In this document: positions 26,431 through 34,689 of the stretch, piece by piece
Position numbering within the stretch: position 1 is the stretch's first letter
Layout: every line of letters begins with the position of its first letter
Source: Acidimicrobiales bacterium
Lineage (GTDB): Bacteria; Actinomycetota; Acidimicrobiia; Acidimicrobiales; SZUA-35
Length of the DNA stretch: 64,000 bases
NCBI GenBank assembly: GCA_028285495.1
Contig: JANQPB010000018.1
Span: 62,001 to 126,000, forward strand
Reading direction: 5' to 3'
Notes under the pieces: generated by a model
Told to the model about the DNA's origin: nothing
Database searches by the model: none
What the model saw: only the letters and a program-made list of their open reading frames with translations
Translations under genes and position numbers: made by a program

Positions 26431-27833
26431 GCGGCAACGGGAACGGCAACGGCGCCACCGGCGGCGGGAACGGGGCCGCCGGCCGGGAGCCGAGCGAGCT
26501 GCTGGCGCTGGCAACGGCCATCGTCGAGCGGGCGAAGCCGAACGAGGAGATCGAGGTGGCCTGCTCCTACGGGCGGTCGACCTCGGTGCGGGCCTACGGC
26601 GGCGAGGTCGAGTCGCTGACGACGGCCGAGAACCATGCGATCGGCGTCCGGGTCCTCGTCGACGGGCGTGAGGGCTTCGCCTCGGCCGGCACGCTCGACG
26701 ACGACGTCGTGTCGGCCATGCTCGACGAGGCCAGGGACAACGCCCGGTTCGCCGAGACCGACCCCCACGTCGGGATCGCCACGCCGGATGGCGTGGAGGC
26801 GGTCGAGATCGACCTCTGGCGCGACGGCGTCGAGTCGACGCCGAACCAGCGCAAGATCGAGCTGGCCCTCGAGCTCGAGCGTCGGGTGAACGACGCCGAT
26901 CCGCGGATCACCGGGGTCCGCGTCGCCGGCTACGGCGACAGCTCCGGCGCCTTCGCTCTGGCGTCGACCTCGGGCATCACCGCCGCCACCCGGGCCACCT
27001 CGGCCTCGGTGTCGGTCCAGGCGCTGGCCCGCGACGGCGAGCGGACCCAGACCGGCTACGCCTGGGACGGCGGCCGCGAGCCGGACGATCTCGACCTCGA
27101 CCGGGTGGTCGGGCGGGCGGTCAGTCACTCGGTCGACCTGCTCGGCTCGTCGCAGCCGAAGACCGGCACCGTCGATCTCGTCCTCGACCCCCACCTGGCC
27201 TCGACCGTGCTCGGCCTGATCGCCGGCACGCTGACCGGCGACCGGGTCCTCAAGGGTCGCTCGCCGTTCGTCGACCGTGTCGGCGAGACCGTCGGCGCCC
27301 CGTCGCTGACCTTCCTCGACGACCCGACCGACCCGAGCTCGCTCGGCGCCGACTCCCACGACGGCGAGGGCCTGGCGTGCCGGCCGGTACCGCTCGTGTC
27401 CGACGGGGTGCTCGACGGCTTCCTGCACGACTCCTACACCGGGCGGCGCTCCGGCGCCGGATCGACCGGCTCGGCCGTCCGGGGCACCCGGGGCCTTCCG
27501 TCACCCGGTCTGCACGCGCTGACGGTCCGACCTGGCGAGGGGACGCTCGACGAGCTCATCGCCGGGGTCGACCACGGGTTGCTCGTGTTCAGCCTCGCCG
27601 GCCTCCACTCCGGGGTGAACCCGGTGTCCGGCGACTTCTCGGTCGGCGTCGAGGGTCGGATGATCCGCAACGGGCAGCTGGCCGAGCCGGTCAACGAGTG
27701 CACGATCGCCTCCACCCTCCAGCGGCTGCTGCTCGACGTCCGGGCCATCGGCGGCGAGGTCACCCACCTGCCGAGCGGGGTCTCGACCCCGCCGGTGGTC
27801 ATCGGCGACGTCGCCCTCTCCGGGGCGGCGTGA
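26427..27833 (+). CDS. tldE: TldE/PmbA, partner subunit of TldD
   Basis: A 468-residue paralogue of TldD that lacks the HExxxH motif (the equivalent position reads LDPHLASTVLGLIAG), as expected for the non-catalytic TldE/PmbA subunit. The N-terminus is a Gly/Asn-rich tail of about 20 residues (GNGNGNGATGGGNG). A typical PmbA segment is RGTRGLPSPGLHALTVRPGEGTLDELI, and the end is NPVSGDFSVGVEGRMIRNG. The TTG start overlaps the tldD stop (TTGA), giving translational coupling and 1:1 supply of subunits. The poly-Gly/Asn tail is probably disordered. Confidence 0.92.
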   Translation: MSGNGNGNGATGGGNGAAGREPSELLALATAIVERAKPNEEIEVACSYGRSTSVRAYGGEVESLTTAENHAIGVRVLVDGREGFASAGTLDDDVVSAMLDEARDNARFAETDPHVGIATPDGVEAVEIDLWRDGVESTPNQRKIELALELERRVNDADPRITGVRVAGYGDSSGAFALASTSGITAATRATSASVSVQALARDGERTQTGYAWDGGREPDDLDLDRVVGRAVSHSVDLLGSSQPKTGTVDLVLDPHLASTVLGLIAGTLTGDRVLKGRSPFVDRVGETVGAPSLTFLDDPTDPSSLGADSHDGEGLACRPVPLVSDGVLDGFLHDSYTGRRSGAGSTGSAVRGTRGLPSPGLHALTVRPGEGTLDELIAGVDHGLLVFSLAGLHSGVNPVSGDFSVGVEGRMIRNGQLAEPVNECTIASTLQRLLLDVRAIGGEVTHLPSGVSTPPVVIGDVALSGAA

Positions 27834-28567
27834 GCGGTCCGATGCGCCGGACCCCGAGCCCGGCCGCCATCGAGCGTCACCCGCACCTGGGTGATCCGTT
27901 GCCCGACGGCTGGGTCCGGGTCGACTGCCACTCCCACACGATGTGGTCGGGCGACTGCACGACCACCCCGGACGAGCTGGCCGAGGCCGTGGAGGCCGCC
28001 GCCATCGACGTGTTGTGCATCACCGACCACAACGCGGTCGCCGGGGCCCAGAAGCTGGCCGACGAGCTGCCCTGCCGGGTCGTGGTCGGGGAGGAGCTGC
28101 GGGTCGGCTCCGGTGAGATCATCGGGCTGTTCCTGACCGAGCGGCTCCCCGGCGGGATCGGCCTGCTCGAGGCGGCCAGGCGGATCCGCGACCAGGGCGG
28201 CCTGGTCTACATCCCCCACCCGTTCGACCCGATGCGCAACTGCCTGCGGGCCGACGACATCGATCTGCTCGTGGCCGAAGGTCTCGTCGACGGCATCGAG
28301 GGTCGGAACTCGAAGACCAGCCTGGAATCGCTCAACCGCAAGGCCGAGGAGTACGGACGGGCCAACGGGCTCTTCGTCGGGGCCGGCAGCGACGCCCACG
28401 TGCCCGACGCCATCGGCGCCGGCTACGTGGAGATGCCCGACTTCGAGGACGCAGCCGGGTTCCTGGCCGCGATCGGTGATGGCCGGATCGTCGGCCACCA
28501 CTTCGACAAGCCGAGGCGGTGGACGCCGCGGATCGTGCCGTCGGTCGCCAACCGCGACCCGGCCTGA
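27830..28567 (+). CDS. PHP-domain phosphoesterase-like protein
   Basis: A 245-residue single-domain PHP protein (polymerase and histidinol phosphatase superfamily). Metal-binding motifs are in order: CHSHTMWSGD (His-x-His, about 31-33), ITDHN, EELR, IPHPFDP and GSDAHVP near the end. All are intact, so a metal-dependent phosphoesterase is likely; TrpH/YciV-type members hydrolyse 3',5'-nucleoside bisphosphates or short RNA. The GTG start overlaps the tldE stop (GTGA); an ATG at 27842 is the alternative. Coupling to tldDE is noteworthy but its meaning is unknown. Confidence 0.87.
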   Translation: MSGPMRRTPSPAAIERHPHLGDPLPDGWVRVDCHSHTMWSGDCTTTPDELAEAVEAAAIDVLCITDHNAVAGAQKLADELPCRVVVGEELRVGSGEIIGLFLTERLPGGIGLLEAARRIRDQGGLVYIPHPFDPMRNCLRADDIDLLVAEGLVDGIEGRNSKTSLESLNRKAEEYGRANGLFVGAGSDAHVPDAIGAGYVEMPDFEDAAGFLAAIGDGRIVGHHFDKPRRWTPRIVPSVANRDPA

Positions 28568-28647
28568 CGCTCGCCGGATCGGCCCAGCGCGAGCAGGGTG
28601 CTGACGATCACATGACGGGCTCTCGACGCCCATCCACCCGCCCACTC

Positions 28648-28679
28648 CTCGTCCTCGGATCCGCTCGTCCTCGGATCCG
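28648..28679. repeat. 16-bp direct repeat, two copies
   Basis: Two identical adjacent 16-base units (28648-28663 and 28664-28679), each ending in the BamHI-like GGATCCG. They lie in the 206-base gap between the PHP gene and the FmdB-type gene, which otherwise holds no gene I can support. Confidence 0.7.
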
Positions 28680-28773
28680 CCAGAGCGCTCACGAGCTGTG
28701 GCGAATCCAGCGTCCTCGACCGGGCGGCCTCTGAACGCCGACACCCTCGTCGGCGATCTTCAGCACCTGCCGG

Positions 28774-29154
28774 TTAGTCGCTCGACGAGCTGGCTGTCGA
28801 CGAGCTGGACGAGCTGGACGAGCCCGACGACCCGGACGACGAGTCGCTCGACGAGTCGGACGAGCTCGACGACGACCCGTTGCCGTCCGTCGACGAGGAC
28901 GACGACGAGCTGTCGGAGCCGCCGGTGCCGTTCGACGAGCTGGTGGAGCCGCCCGAGGAGCTCCGGGCATCGTTGCGGTAGAACCCGTCACCCTTGAACG
29001 AGATGCCGACCGCGCTGAACACCTTCTTCAACCGGTGCAGTCCCTCGTCGTCGACCTCACATCCCTCGAGGGTGGTGAGGGCGTCGTCGGTGAAGGACTG
29101 CTCGATGTCGAAGTGCTGCTCGCACAGGGGGCACTTGTATTCGTAGACGGGCAC
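28774..29154 (-). CDS. FmdB-family zinc-ribbon protein with serine-rich tail
   Basis: A 126-residue protein. The N-terminus is the FmdB start, PVYEYKCPLCEQHFDIEQSF, with one Cys-x-x-Cys (C8, C11), and FSAVGISFKGDGFYRND ends the domain, as usual. The second knuckle, normally a further Cys-x-x-Cys, reads LEGCEVDDEGLHRLKK, with a single Cys. The last ~60 residues are almost all Ser with Gly, Asp, Thr and Asn, a tail known in other actinobacterial members. FmdB proteins were named for regulation of formamidase, but most are uncharacterised. GTG start at 29154; no -10 box or clear ribosome binding site. Confidence 0.82.
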   Translation of the reverse strand: MPVYEYKCPLCEQHFDIEQSFTDDALTTLEGCEVDDEGLHRLKKVFSAVGISFKGDGFYRNDARSSSGGSTSSSNGTGGSDSSSSSSSTDGNGSSSSSSDSSSDSSSGSSGSSSSSSSSTASSSSD

Positions 29155-29320
29155 GTCGGGGCTTTCTGTGGGCAGGCCACTCGGGCCAGGAGGGCAGGAT
29201 CGGGGCGAGCACCACCCGACCAGGAGGTCGGCGCCCGCCGCCAAACCAGGGTAGCGGCCACCCGACGGCCGTCGGTCGGTCGGACCGCCGACCCTCCCCT
29301 GGAGCCTCATGCGCCGCCGG

Positions 29321-29326
29321 TAGGGT
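29321..29326 (+). promoter_or_regulatory. -10 box of galU (leaderless type)
   Basis: TAGGGT, seven bases before the GTG at 29334. Confidence 0.5.
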
Positions 29327-29333
29327 TGGCGCC

Positions 29334-30245
29334 GTGACCGACGCAACCACCGCCCGTCCGCCGGTCCGGAAGGCGGTCATCCCCGCCGCCGGGCTCGGCA
29401 CCCGCTTCCTCCCGTTCTCCAAGGCCGTGCCGAAGGAGATGCTGCCCGTCGTCGACCGCCCCGTCATCCAGTACGTCGTCGAGGAGGCCGTCGACGCCGG
29501 CATCGAGGACATCCTCATCATCACGTCCCGCCACAAGAAGGTGCTCGAGGACCACTTCGACCGCCTCCCGGAGCTGGAGGACCAGCTCGAGGCGAAGGGC
29601 AAGACCGAGGAGGCGGCGACGGTTCGCGACCTGTTCTCGCTTGCCCAGATCCACTTCGTCCGCCAGGGCGAGGCGCTCGGGCTCGGCCACGCCATCGGCG
29701 TGGCCCGCAACCACGTCGGCGACGAGCCCTTCGTCGTCCTGCTCGGCGACGACATCATGGCCCCCGAGGCCGGGGTGCTGAAGGGCATGATCGACGCCTA
29801 CCAGCAGCACGGCAGCTCGGTGGTCGCGCTGATGGAGGTGCCGAAGCAGGACATCTCGGCCTACGGCTGCGCGGCCGCGACCGAGCTGGGCGACCGGCTG
29901 GTCCAGATCAGCGACCTGGTGGAGAAGCCGGCGCCGGAGGTGGCACCGTCGAACCTGGCGATCATGGGCCGGTACCTCTTCACCCCGACGATCTTCGACG
30001 AGATCGAGGCAACCGCCCCCGGCGTCGGCGGGGAGATCCAGATCACCGACGCCATGGCCACCCTGCTGCAGCGCGAGTCGATGCTCGGCTACACCTTCAC
30101 CGAGGGTCGCTTCGACACCGGGAAGAAGGGCGACTACCTGCGGGCGGTGGTCGAGATGGCGTTGGCCCGCCCGGACCTCGGTCCAGAGTTCCGCACCCTG
30201 CTCGGGGAGATCGCGGCTCGGGAGGGACTGAGCGGGGGCTCCTGA
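29334..30245 (+). CDS. galU: UTP-glucose-1-phosphate uridylyltransferase
   Basis: Makes UDP-glucose from UTP and glucose 1-phosphate, a donor for glycogen, trehalose, glycolipid and exopolysaccharide synthesis. The 303-residue length fits. The nucleotidyltransferase motif AAGLGTRFLPFSKAVPKEMLPVVDRPVIQY has the catalytic Arg and Lys; further landmarks are LGHAIGVARN, VVLLGDDIM (metal-binding Asp), GRYLFTPTIFDEI and RFDTGKKGDYLRAVVEMAL. Its UDP-glucose could feed the exopolysaccharide locus at 39-58 kb, although that locus carries a GDP-mannose-type dehydrogenase. Confidence 0.95.
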   Translation: MTDATTARPPVRKAVIPAAGLGTRFLPFSKAVPKEMLPVVDRPVIQYVVEEAVDAGIEDILIITSRHKKVLEDHFDRLPELEDQLEAKGKTEEAATVRDLFSLAQIHFVRQGEALGLGHAIGVARNHVGDEPFVVLLGDDIMAPEAGVLKGMIDAYQQHGSSVVALMEVPKQDISAYGCAAATELGDRLVQISDLVEKPAPEVAPSNLAIMGRYLFTPTIFDEIEATAPGVGGEIQITDAMATLLQRESMLGYTFTEGRFDTGKKGDYLRAVVEMALARPDLGPEFRTLLGEIAAREGLSGGS

Positions 30246-30289
30246 ACCGCCCGTCCGTCCCCGGCTGCGCTCGCCGGGGGCCCTGGCTC

Positions 30290-30295
30290 TACGCT
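30290..30295 (+). promoter_or_regulatory. -10 box of moeA (leaderless type)
   Basis: TACGCT, six bases before the ATG at 30302. Confidence 0.5.
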
Positions 30296-30301
30296 TGGGA
30301 C

Positions 30302-31513
30302 ATGATCGCTCTGGAGGAAGCCCAGGCCAAGGTCAACCGCGAGCTCCGCGTGCTCGTCCCGGTCGACGTGCCGTTGGCCGACTCGCTCGGCATGGTGCTG
30401 GCCGAGACCGTCGCCGCATCCGAGGACATCCCGCCCTTCGCCAACACCGCCATGGACGGCTTCGCCATCCGGGCCGCCGACACCGCCGGGGCGTCCAAGC
30501 AGTCGCCGGTGACCCTGCCGGTCGTCGGCACGATCGCCGCCGGCTCCGTCGCCCCCCGGGCGCTCGGCCAGGGGGAGGCGATGCGGATCATGACCGGGGC
30601 CCCGCTGCCGGATGGCGCGGACGCCATCATCATGGTCGAGCTGACCCGCCCCGCCGGGTTCGACGTCGACCTCCTCGGCGAGGTGCCGGTCGGCAACCAC
30701 ATCCGACCGGCCGGCGACGACATCCAGGCCGGGGCCGAGATCTTCCATCCGGGCACCGTGCTCGGGCCCGGTCAGCTTGGGGTGCTGGCCAGCCTCGGCC
30801 GCCAGCACGTGAAGGCCTACCGGCGACCCCGGGTCGGGGTGATGTCGACCGGCGACGAGCTTGTCGAGGGTCCGGAACCGCTGAAGCCCGGGCAGATTCG
30901 TGACTCGAATCGCCTGATCCTCCTGTCGTTGGCCAGGGAGGCCGGCTTCGAGCCCGTCGATCTCGGCCTGATCCGCGACGACGAGCAGGCCATCGAGGCG
31001 GCGCTGCGAACGGGCGTCGCCACCTGCGATGCCGTGCTGACCTCCGGCGGCGTCAGCATGGGCGACTTCGACTACGTGAAGGCGGTGCTCAACCGGGTCG
31101 GCGAGTTCTCGTGGATGCAGGTGGCGATCAAGCCGGCGAAGCCGCTCGTCTTCGGGCTGCTCGACGACGTGCCGGTCTTCGGGCTGCCGGGCAACCCGGT
31201 GTCGTCGATGGTCAGCTTCGAGCTCTTCGCCCGGCCGGGCCTGCGGCGCATGATGGGCCGCCTCGACGCCGAGCGGCCCCGGGTCCAGGCCGTCGCCGCC
31301 GAGCCGCTCAAGCGGCACCCGGACGGGAAGACCCACTTCAGCCGTGTCTTCGTCACCGAGGACGCCGACGGCTTCCACGTTCGCTCGTCCGGTGGCCAGG
31401 GCTCGCATCAGATGATGGCGATGGCCGGGGCGAACGGGCTCGCCGTCGTGCCGGACGGTGAGGGCATCGAGGCCGGCGCCGCCGTCGAGGTCATGCTGCT
31501 CGACCGGACCTGA
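30302..31513 (+). CDS. moeA: Molybdopterin molybdenumtransferase MoeA
   Basis: Inserts molybdate into adenylylated molybdopterin, the last step of molybdenum cofactor synthesis. A 403-residue protein with the four MoeA domains: AEDIPPFANTAMDGFAIRAAD (domain III), GTIAAGSVAPRALGQGEAMRIMTGAPLP (domain II), the catalytic MogA-like domain with STGDELVEG and TSGGVSMGDFDYVK, and the C-terminal beta domain ending in GLAVVPDGEG. All active-site signatures are present. It sits beside moaA and moaC, but moaB/mogA, moaD and moaE are not in this window. Confidence 0.95.
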   Translation: MIALEEAQAKVNRELRVLVPVDVPLADSLGMVLAETVAASEDIPPFANTAMDGFAIRAADTAGASKQSPVTLPVVGTIAAGSVAPRALGQGEAMRIMTGAPLPDGADAIIMVELTRPAGFDVDLLGEVPVGNHIRPAGDDIQAGAEIFHPGTVLGPGQLGVLASLGRQHVKAYRRPRVGVMSTGDELVEGPEPLKPGQIRDSNRLILLSLAREAGFEPVDLGLIRDDEQAIEAALRTGVATCDAVLTSGGVSMGDFDYVKAVLNRVGEFSWMQVAIKPAKPLVFGLLDDVPVFGLPGNPVSSMVSFELFARPGLRRMMGRLDAERPRVQAVAAEPLKRHPDGKTHFSRVFVTEDADGFHVRSSGGQGSHQMMAMAGANGLAVVPDGEGIEAGAAVEVMLLDRT

Positions 31514-31526
31514 TCGGCCTCGGTCA

Positions 31527-31763
31527 TCAGGCCGCAGACAGCTCGTCGTACCAGCGCCGCACCGCGTCGACCAGCGGGCTCGGCTGCCCCTCGGGCCACA
31601 GGAGGTGGTCGCCGCGGGTCGAGCGGACCTCGGGCCCGACGACGAGCGGGCCCTCGCCGTCGATGAACGGGTCGACGAATCCCGACGACCCGACCGACGA
31701 GCTGGCGTCGTTCGAGGACGACGTCGCGACCGTGTTCGGACGCCCGGCTTGGGATCCCGCCAT
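31527..31763 (-). CDS. Small conserved-looking hypothetical protein
   Basis: A 78-residue acidic-to-neutral protein with a Ser/Asn-rich first third and a composed C-terminal part (STRGDHLLWPEGQPSPLVDAVRRWYDELSA). I do not recognise a family. It lies between moeA and moaA on the opposite strand, 13 bases from the moeA stop, in a gap otherwise empty. GGGTGA eight bases before the ATG at 31763 is a plausible ribosome binding site. A longer reading from 31844 would overlap the moaA start and is less likely. The folded-looking C-terminus argues for a real gene. Confidence 0.45.
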   Translation of the reverse strand: MAGSQAGRPNTVATSSSNDASSSVGSSGFVDPFIDGEGPLVVGPEVRSTRGDHLLWPEGQPSPLVDAVRRWYDELSAA

Positions 31764-31825
31764 CGTCGGCTCACCCGACCGGTCGTGAACCTGAGACCGG
31801 TTGGGGTCTCCGTTGGCCCCGTCGG

Positions 31826-31831
31826 TACGCT
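31826..31831 (+). promoter_or_regulatory. -10 box of moaA (leaderless type)
   Basis: TACGCT, six bases before the ATG at 31838, the same hexamer and spacing as upstream of moeA. Confidence 0.5.
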
Positions 31832-31837
31832 GAGACG

Positions 31838-32821
31838 ATGGCAACGGAGCTGATCGATCGCTTCGGGCGGGTCCACACCGACCTTCGGATCTCGGTGACC
31901 GACCGGTGCAACTTCCGGTGTGAGTACTGCATGCCCGAGGAGGGCATGGAGTGGCTCGACCGCTCGGCCGTGTTGACCTTCGAGGAGATCGAACGGGTGG
32001 CCCGGGTGCTGGTCGAGCGCTGCGGGGTCGAGTCGATCCGCCTGACCGGCGGCGAGCCGACGGTCAGGGCCCGTCTGCCCCTGCTGGTGCAGAAGCTGGC
32101 CGCCCTCGGCGTCGACCTGTCGATGACCACCAACGCCGCCACGCTGGTCACCCTGGCCGAGCCGCTGCGGACCGCCGGGCTGAAGCGGATCAACATCAGC
32201 CTCGACAGCCTCGATCGCGAGCGCTTCCACCAGTTGACCAAGCGCGATCAGCTCGACGCGGTCCTCGACGGGATCGACGCCGCCGTCGCCGCCGGCTTCG
32301 ACCCGGTCAAGGTCAACGCCGTCCTCATGCGGGGGATCAACGACGACGAGATCGTCCCGTTCCTGCAGATGGGTCGCGATCGGGGCGTGATCGTCCGCTT
32401 CATCGAGTTCATGCCCCTCGACGCCCAGGGCGACTGGTCGTCCGACCGGGTCGTCGGCTACGACGAGATCCTCGAGCGGGCCGGCGAGGTGTTCGACTTC
32501 GAGCCGATCGCCAGGGGGACCAGCCCGGCGGAGCGGTTCGCCTACACGGACGGGGCCGGCGAGTTCGGCGTGATCGCCAGCGTGACCGAGCCGTTCTGTG
32601 GCAGCTGCGACCGGATCCGGCTGACCGCCGAGGGCCAGATCCGCAACTGCCTGTTCGCGCTCGACCACGTCGACCTCCGGGCCATCCTCCGGGGAGGCGG
32701 GACCGACGACGACGTCGTCGCCGCCGTCGCCGGGGAGGTCGACCGCAAGTGGGCCGGACACGGGATCGGCCAGGTCCACTTCCTGCGGCCGTCCAAGTCG
32801 ATGAGCCAGCTCGGCGGCTGA
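31838..32821 (+). CDS. moaA: GTP 3',8-cyclase MoaA
   Basis: Radical-SAM enzyme that rearranges GTP to 3',8-cyclo-GTP, the first step of molybdopterin synthesis. 327 residues. The N-terminal [4Fe-4S] site is CNFRCEYC (Cys-x3-Cys-x2-Cys), with RLTGGEPTVR as the SAM motif. The C-terminal second cluster is PFCGSCDRIRLTAEGQIRNC. The enzyme ends in a Gly-Gly dipeptide (SQLGG), required for activation by MoaC in characterised MoaA proteins. Everything needed for activity is present. Confidence 0.96.
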   Translation: MATELIDRFGRVHTDLRISVTDRCNFRCEYCMPEEGMEWLDRSAVLTFEEIERVARVLVERCGVESIRLTGGEPTVRARLPLLVQKLAALGVDLSMTTNAATLVTLAEPLRTAGLKRINISLDSLDRERFHQLTKRDQLDAVLDGIDAAVAAGFDPVKVNAVLMRGINDDEIVPFLQMGRDRGVIVRFIEFMPLDAQGDWSSDRVVGYDEILERAGEVFDFEPIARGTSPAERFAYTDGAGEFGVIASVTEPFCGSCDRIRLTAEGQIRNCLFALDHVDLRAILRGGGTDDDVVAAVAGEVDRKWAGHGIGQVHFLRPSKSMSQLGG

Positions 32822-32913
32822 GGGCTGCCCACCACACGCCGGGACGCGCTTCGGGCCACCGAGCTCGATGTCGCTGCGCCGCGGAGATGCCACCCATCGT
32901 GCCGGTTTGGGAC

Positions 32914-32919
32914 TAGGTT
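32914..32919 (+). promoter_or_regulatory. -10 box of moaC (leaderless type)
   Basis: TAGGTT, six bases before the GTG at 32926. Confidence 0.5.
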
Positions 32920-32925
32920 TGGGGC

Positions 32926-33441
32926 GTGGCCGAGCGAGAACTGACCCATCTTGACCCGCTGGGACGTGCCCGGATGGTCGACGTCACGCCAAAGGACCCG
33001 ACCTTCCGGCGAGCCGTGGCCCGGGCCAAGGTGTTCATGGAGCCCGAGACCACGTCGCTCGTGGCCCGCGGTGCGGTCACCAAAGGTGACGTCCTGGCCG
33101 TCGCCCGCGTCGCCGCCATCCAATCGGCCAAGCGGACCGCCGACCTGCTGCCCCTGTGCCACTCGGTGGCGATCGGGGCCATCATCGTCAACTTCGACAT
33201 CCGCGACGACCACATCGAGATCGAGGCCTCCGTCGACACGGTCGACCGGACCGGCGTCGAGATGGAGGCGCTCACCGCCTGCTCGGTCGCGGCCCTGACC
33301 ATCTACGACATGTGCAAATCGGCGGACAAGTCCATGGTGATCGGCGAGATCGCCCTCTGGGAGAAGACCGGTGGCCGCTCGGGGGCCTACCGGCGGTCCA
33401 CCGACGCCGCATCGAGCGGCGATGGGAGCGCATCGATGTGA
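32926..33441 (+). CDS. moaC: Cyclic pyranopterin monophosphate synthase MoaC
   Basis: Converts 3',8-cyclo-GTP from MoaA into cyclic pyranopterin monophosphate. 171 residues, hexameric family. Signatures are RMVDVTPKDPTFRRAVA at the N-terminus, KRTADLLPLCHSVAIGA and the active-site block GVEMEALTACSVAALTIYDMCKSAD. The last ~15 residues (STDAASSGDGSASM) are a disordered tail. The stop overlaps the GTG of the following membrane-protein gene (GTGA). Confidence 0.96.
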   Translation: MAERELTHLDPLGRARMVDVTPKDPTFRRAVARAKVFMEPETTSLVARGAVTKGDVLAVARVAAIQSAKRTADLLPLCHSVAIGAIIVNFDIRDDHIEIEASVDTVDRTGVEMEALTACSVAALTIYDMCKSADKSMVIGEIALWEKTGGRSGAYRRSTDAASSGDGSASM

Positions 33442-34283
33442 GCTCGGCCGTGCTCCAGTTCCTGGTGGCCGGAGCGCTCGCCATCGCCTGGATCTGGATG
33501 TTGGGGCGACCGCTGCTGACCATGCTGGTCCGACGCTCGCGTCGGGACTCCGTCGACCACTTCCGCTACCAGCAGGCCGCCCTCGGCCGATCGGTCGGGC
33601 TCGACGACGACTTCGAGCGCCTGCAGCAGCTGGCCCGGTTCCATCCGATCGCCGACTGGCGAGCCCAGCCACTCCACCGGCGTCGCCTCCAGGTCCTCCT
33701 GGGGTCCGGTCTGGCCACGTTCATCGCCGCCCTGCTCGCCATCGCCCTCCGCGGCACCTTCGTCCGCCTCTTCCTGGTCATGACGATCCTGCTCACCACC
33801 CACCTGTTGATCGCGGCGCTGATCGGGGCCCGGGAGCTGCGGGCGAGCGATGCCGAGGCGGCCAGACGGGCCGCCGGACGTCCGGCGTCGCCGGCGACCG
33901 CGGCCGCCGCCCGTCGGGTCGTGGCCGAGCGTCGCCCCGTGGCCCCGCCCGAAGCCGCCAACGACGACCTCCTGGCCGACGACGGAGCCGGTGGGTTGTT
34001 CGACGACGGCTTCTTCGAGCCGATCCCCGAGCTCGAGCGACTGTCGGAGCCGATCTCGCCCCCGGACCCGCAGGTCGACACCCCGGCGGCCGAGATCGAC
34101 GCCCCGGCCGGCGAGGGCGAGCCCGGGGCCGTCGGCCTGCAAACGGGCGAGCCGACGTTCACCCCGGCCGCCGCGGCTCGCGCCCGCCCGGCCCGCAAGC
34201 CGAAGGCCCGTCCGATCTACATCGAGTCCGAGCTCGACGAGGCGGACGATCGGGGCGGCTCCCGCCGGGCGGTGAACGACTGA
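33438..34283 (+). CDS. Membrane protein with disordered acidic C-terminus, coupled to moaC
   Basis: A 281-residue protein of unknown function. One hydrophobic helix lies at residues 3-23 (VLQFLVAGALAIAWIWML) and two more at about 92-135 (LATFIAALLAIALRG, FVRLFLVMTILLTTHLLIAALIG). The remaining half is a low-complexity acidic/Pro/Ala tail ending in a basic patch (ARARPARKPKARPIYIESE). It resembles actinobacterial envelope proteins with a membrane hairpin and an unstructured cytoplasmic tail (SepF/Sep-like layouts), but I cannot name the family. The GTG start is fixed by the overlap with the moaC stop; this need not mean a molybdopterin role. Confidence 0.75.
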   Translation: MSSAVLQFLVAGALAIAWIWMLGRPLLTMLVRRSRRDSVDHFRYQQAALGRSVGLDDDFERLQQLARFHPIADWRAQPLHRRRLQVLLGSGLATFIAALLAIALRGTFVRLFLVMTILLTTHLLIAALIGARELRASDAEAARRAAGRPASPATAAAARRVVAERRPVAPPEAANDDLLADDGAGGLFDDGFFEPIPELERLSEPISPPDPQVDTPAAEIDAPAGEGEPGAVGLQTGEPTFTPAAAARARPARKPKARPIYIESELDEADDRGGSRRAVND

Positions 34284-34381
34284 CCCGGGGCGCTCCCGCC
34301 CCGGCCCCATCCCGTCCTGCCGGCCGGATCCTCGGCCGGTCGGACGGCACGACGGCTCGACCGCCAACGAAAATCCGCCGC

Positions 34382-34387
34382 TATCCT
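34382..34387 (+). promoter_or_regulatory. -10 box of tRNA-Ala gene
   Basis: TATCCT, 13 bases before the first tRNA base. TCGACC at 34357-34362, 19 bases upstream, is a possible -35 element. Confidence 0.5.
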
Positions 34388-34400
34388 GATCCTTCCCTTC

Positions 34401-34475
<75 letters not shown>

Positions 34476-34676
34476 GTGTGTCGTGCTCCGCACGTCACCC
34501 CCGTGTTCCGGTTCCGCCGGAACGCCGCCGTCTGCAGCGACCGAGGGCGCTCGGCACCCCCGAGTCCCGGGCCCCGAACCCCGAGTGGCGGCGGCTGCCG
34601 ACCGGCCGGATCCGACGATCGTCGGCCATCAACAGGCCGTTCGCAGGCTCGAAACAGTCCGTTCACACAGAGCTCC

Positions 34677-34682
34677 TAGGTT
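34677..34682 (+). promoter_or_regulatory. -10 box of ACT-domain gene (leaderless type)
   Basis: TAGGTT, seven bases before the ATG at 34690. Confidence 0.5.
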
Positions 34683-34689
34683 CGCGTGC

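Noticed and set aside
24985..27833. TldD/TldE as part of a RiPP cluster
   Set aside because: No precursor peptide, cyclodehydratase or dehydrogenase is visible nearby; a housekeeping role is simpler.
28780..28960. Simple DNA repeat in the Ser-rich region
   Set aside because: It is the coding sequence of the FmdB-type protein's tail; codons vary, so there is no exact tandem unit.
30259..30279. Hairpin after galU as terminator
   Set aside because: Only six base pairs and no T-run; too weak to call.
30134..32893. 919-codon minus-strand frame across moeA and moaA
   Set aside because: Shadow of two well-conserved genes; no start signals.
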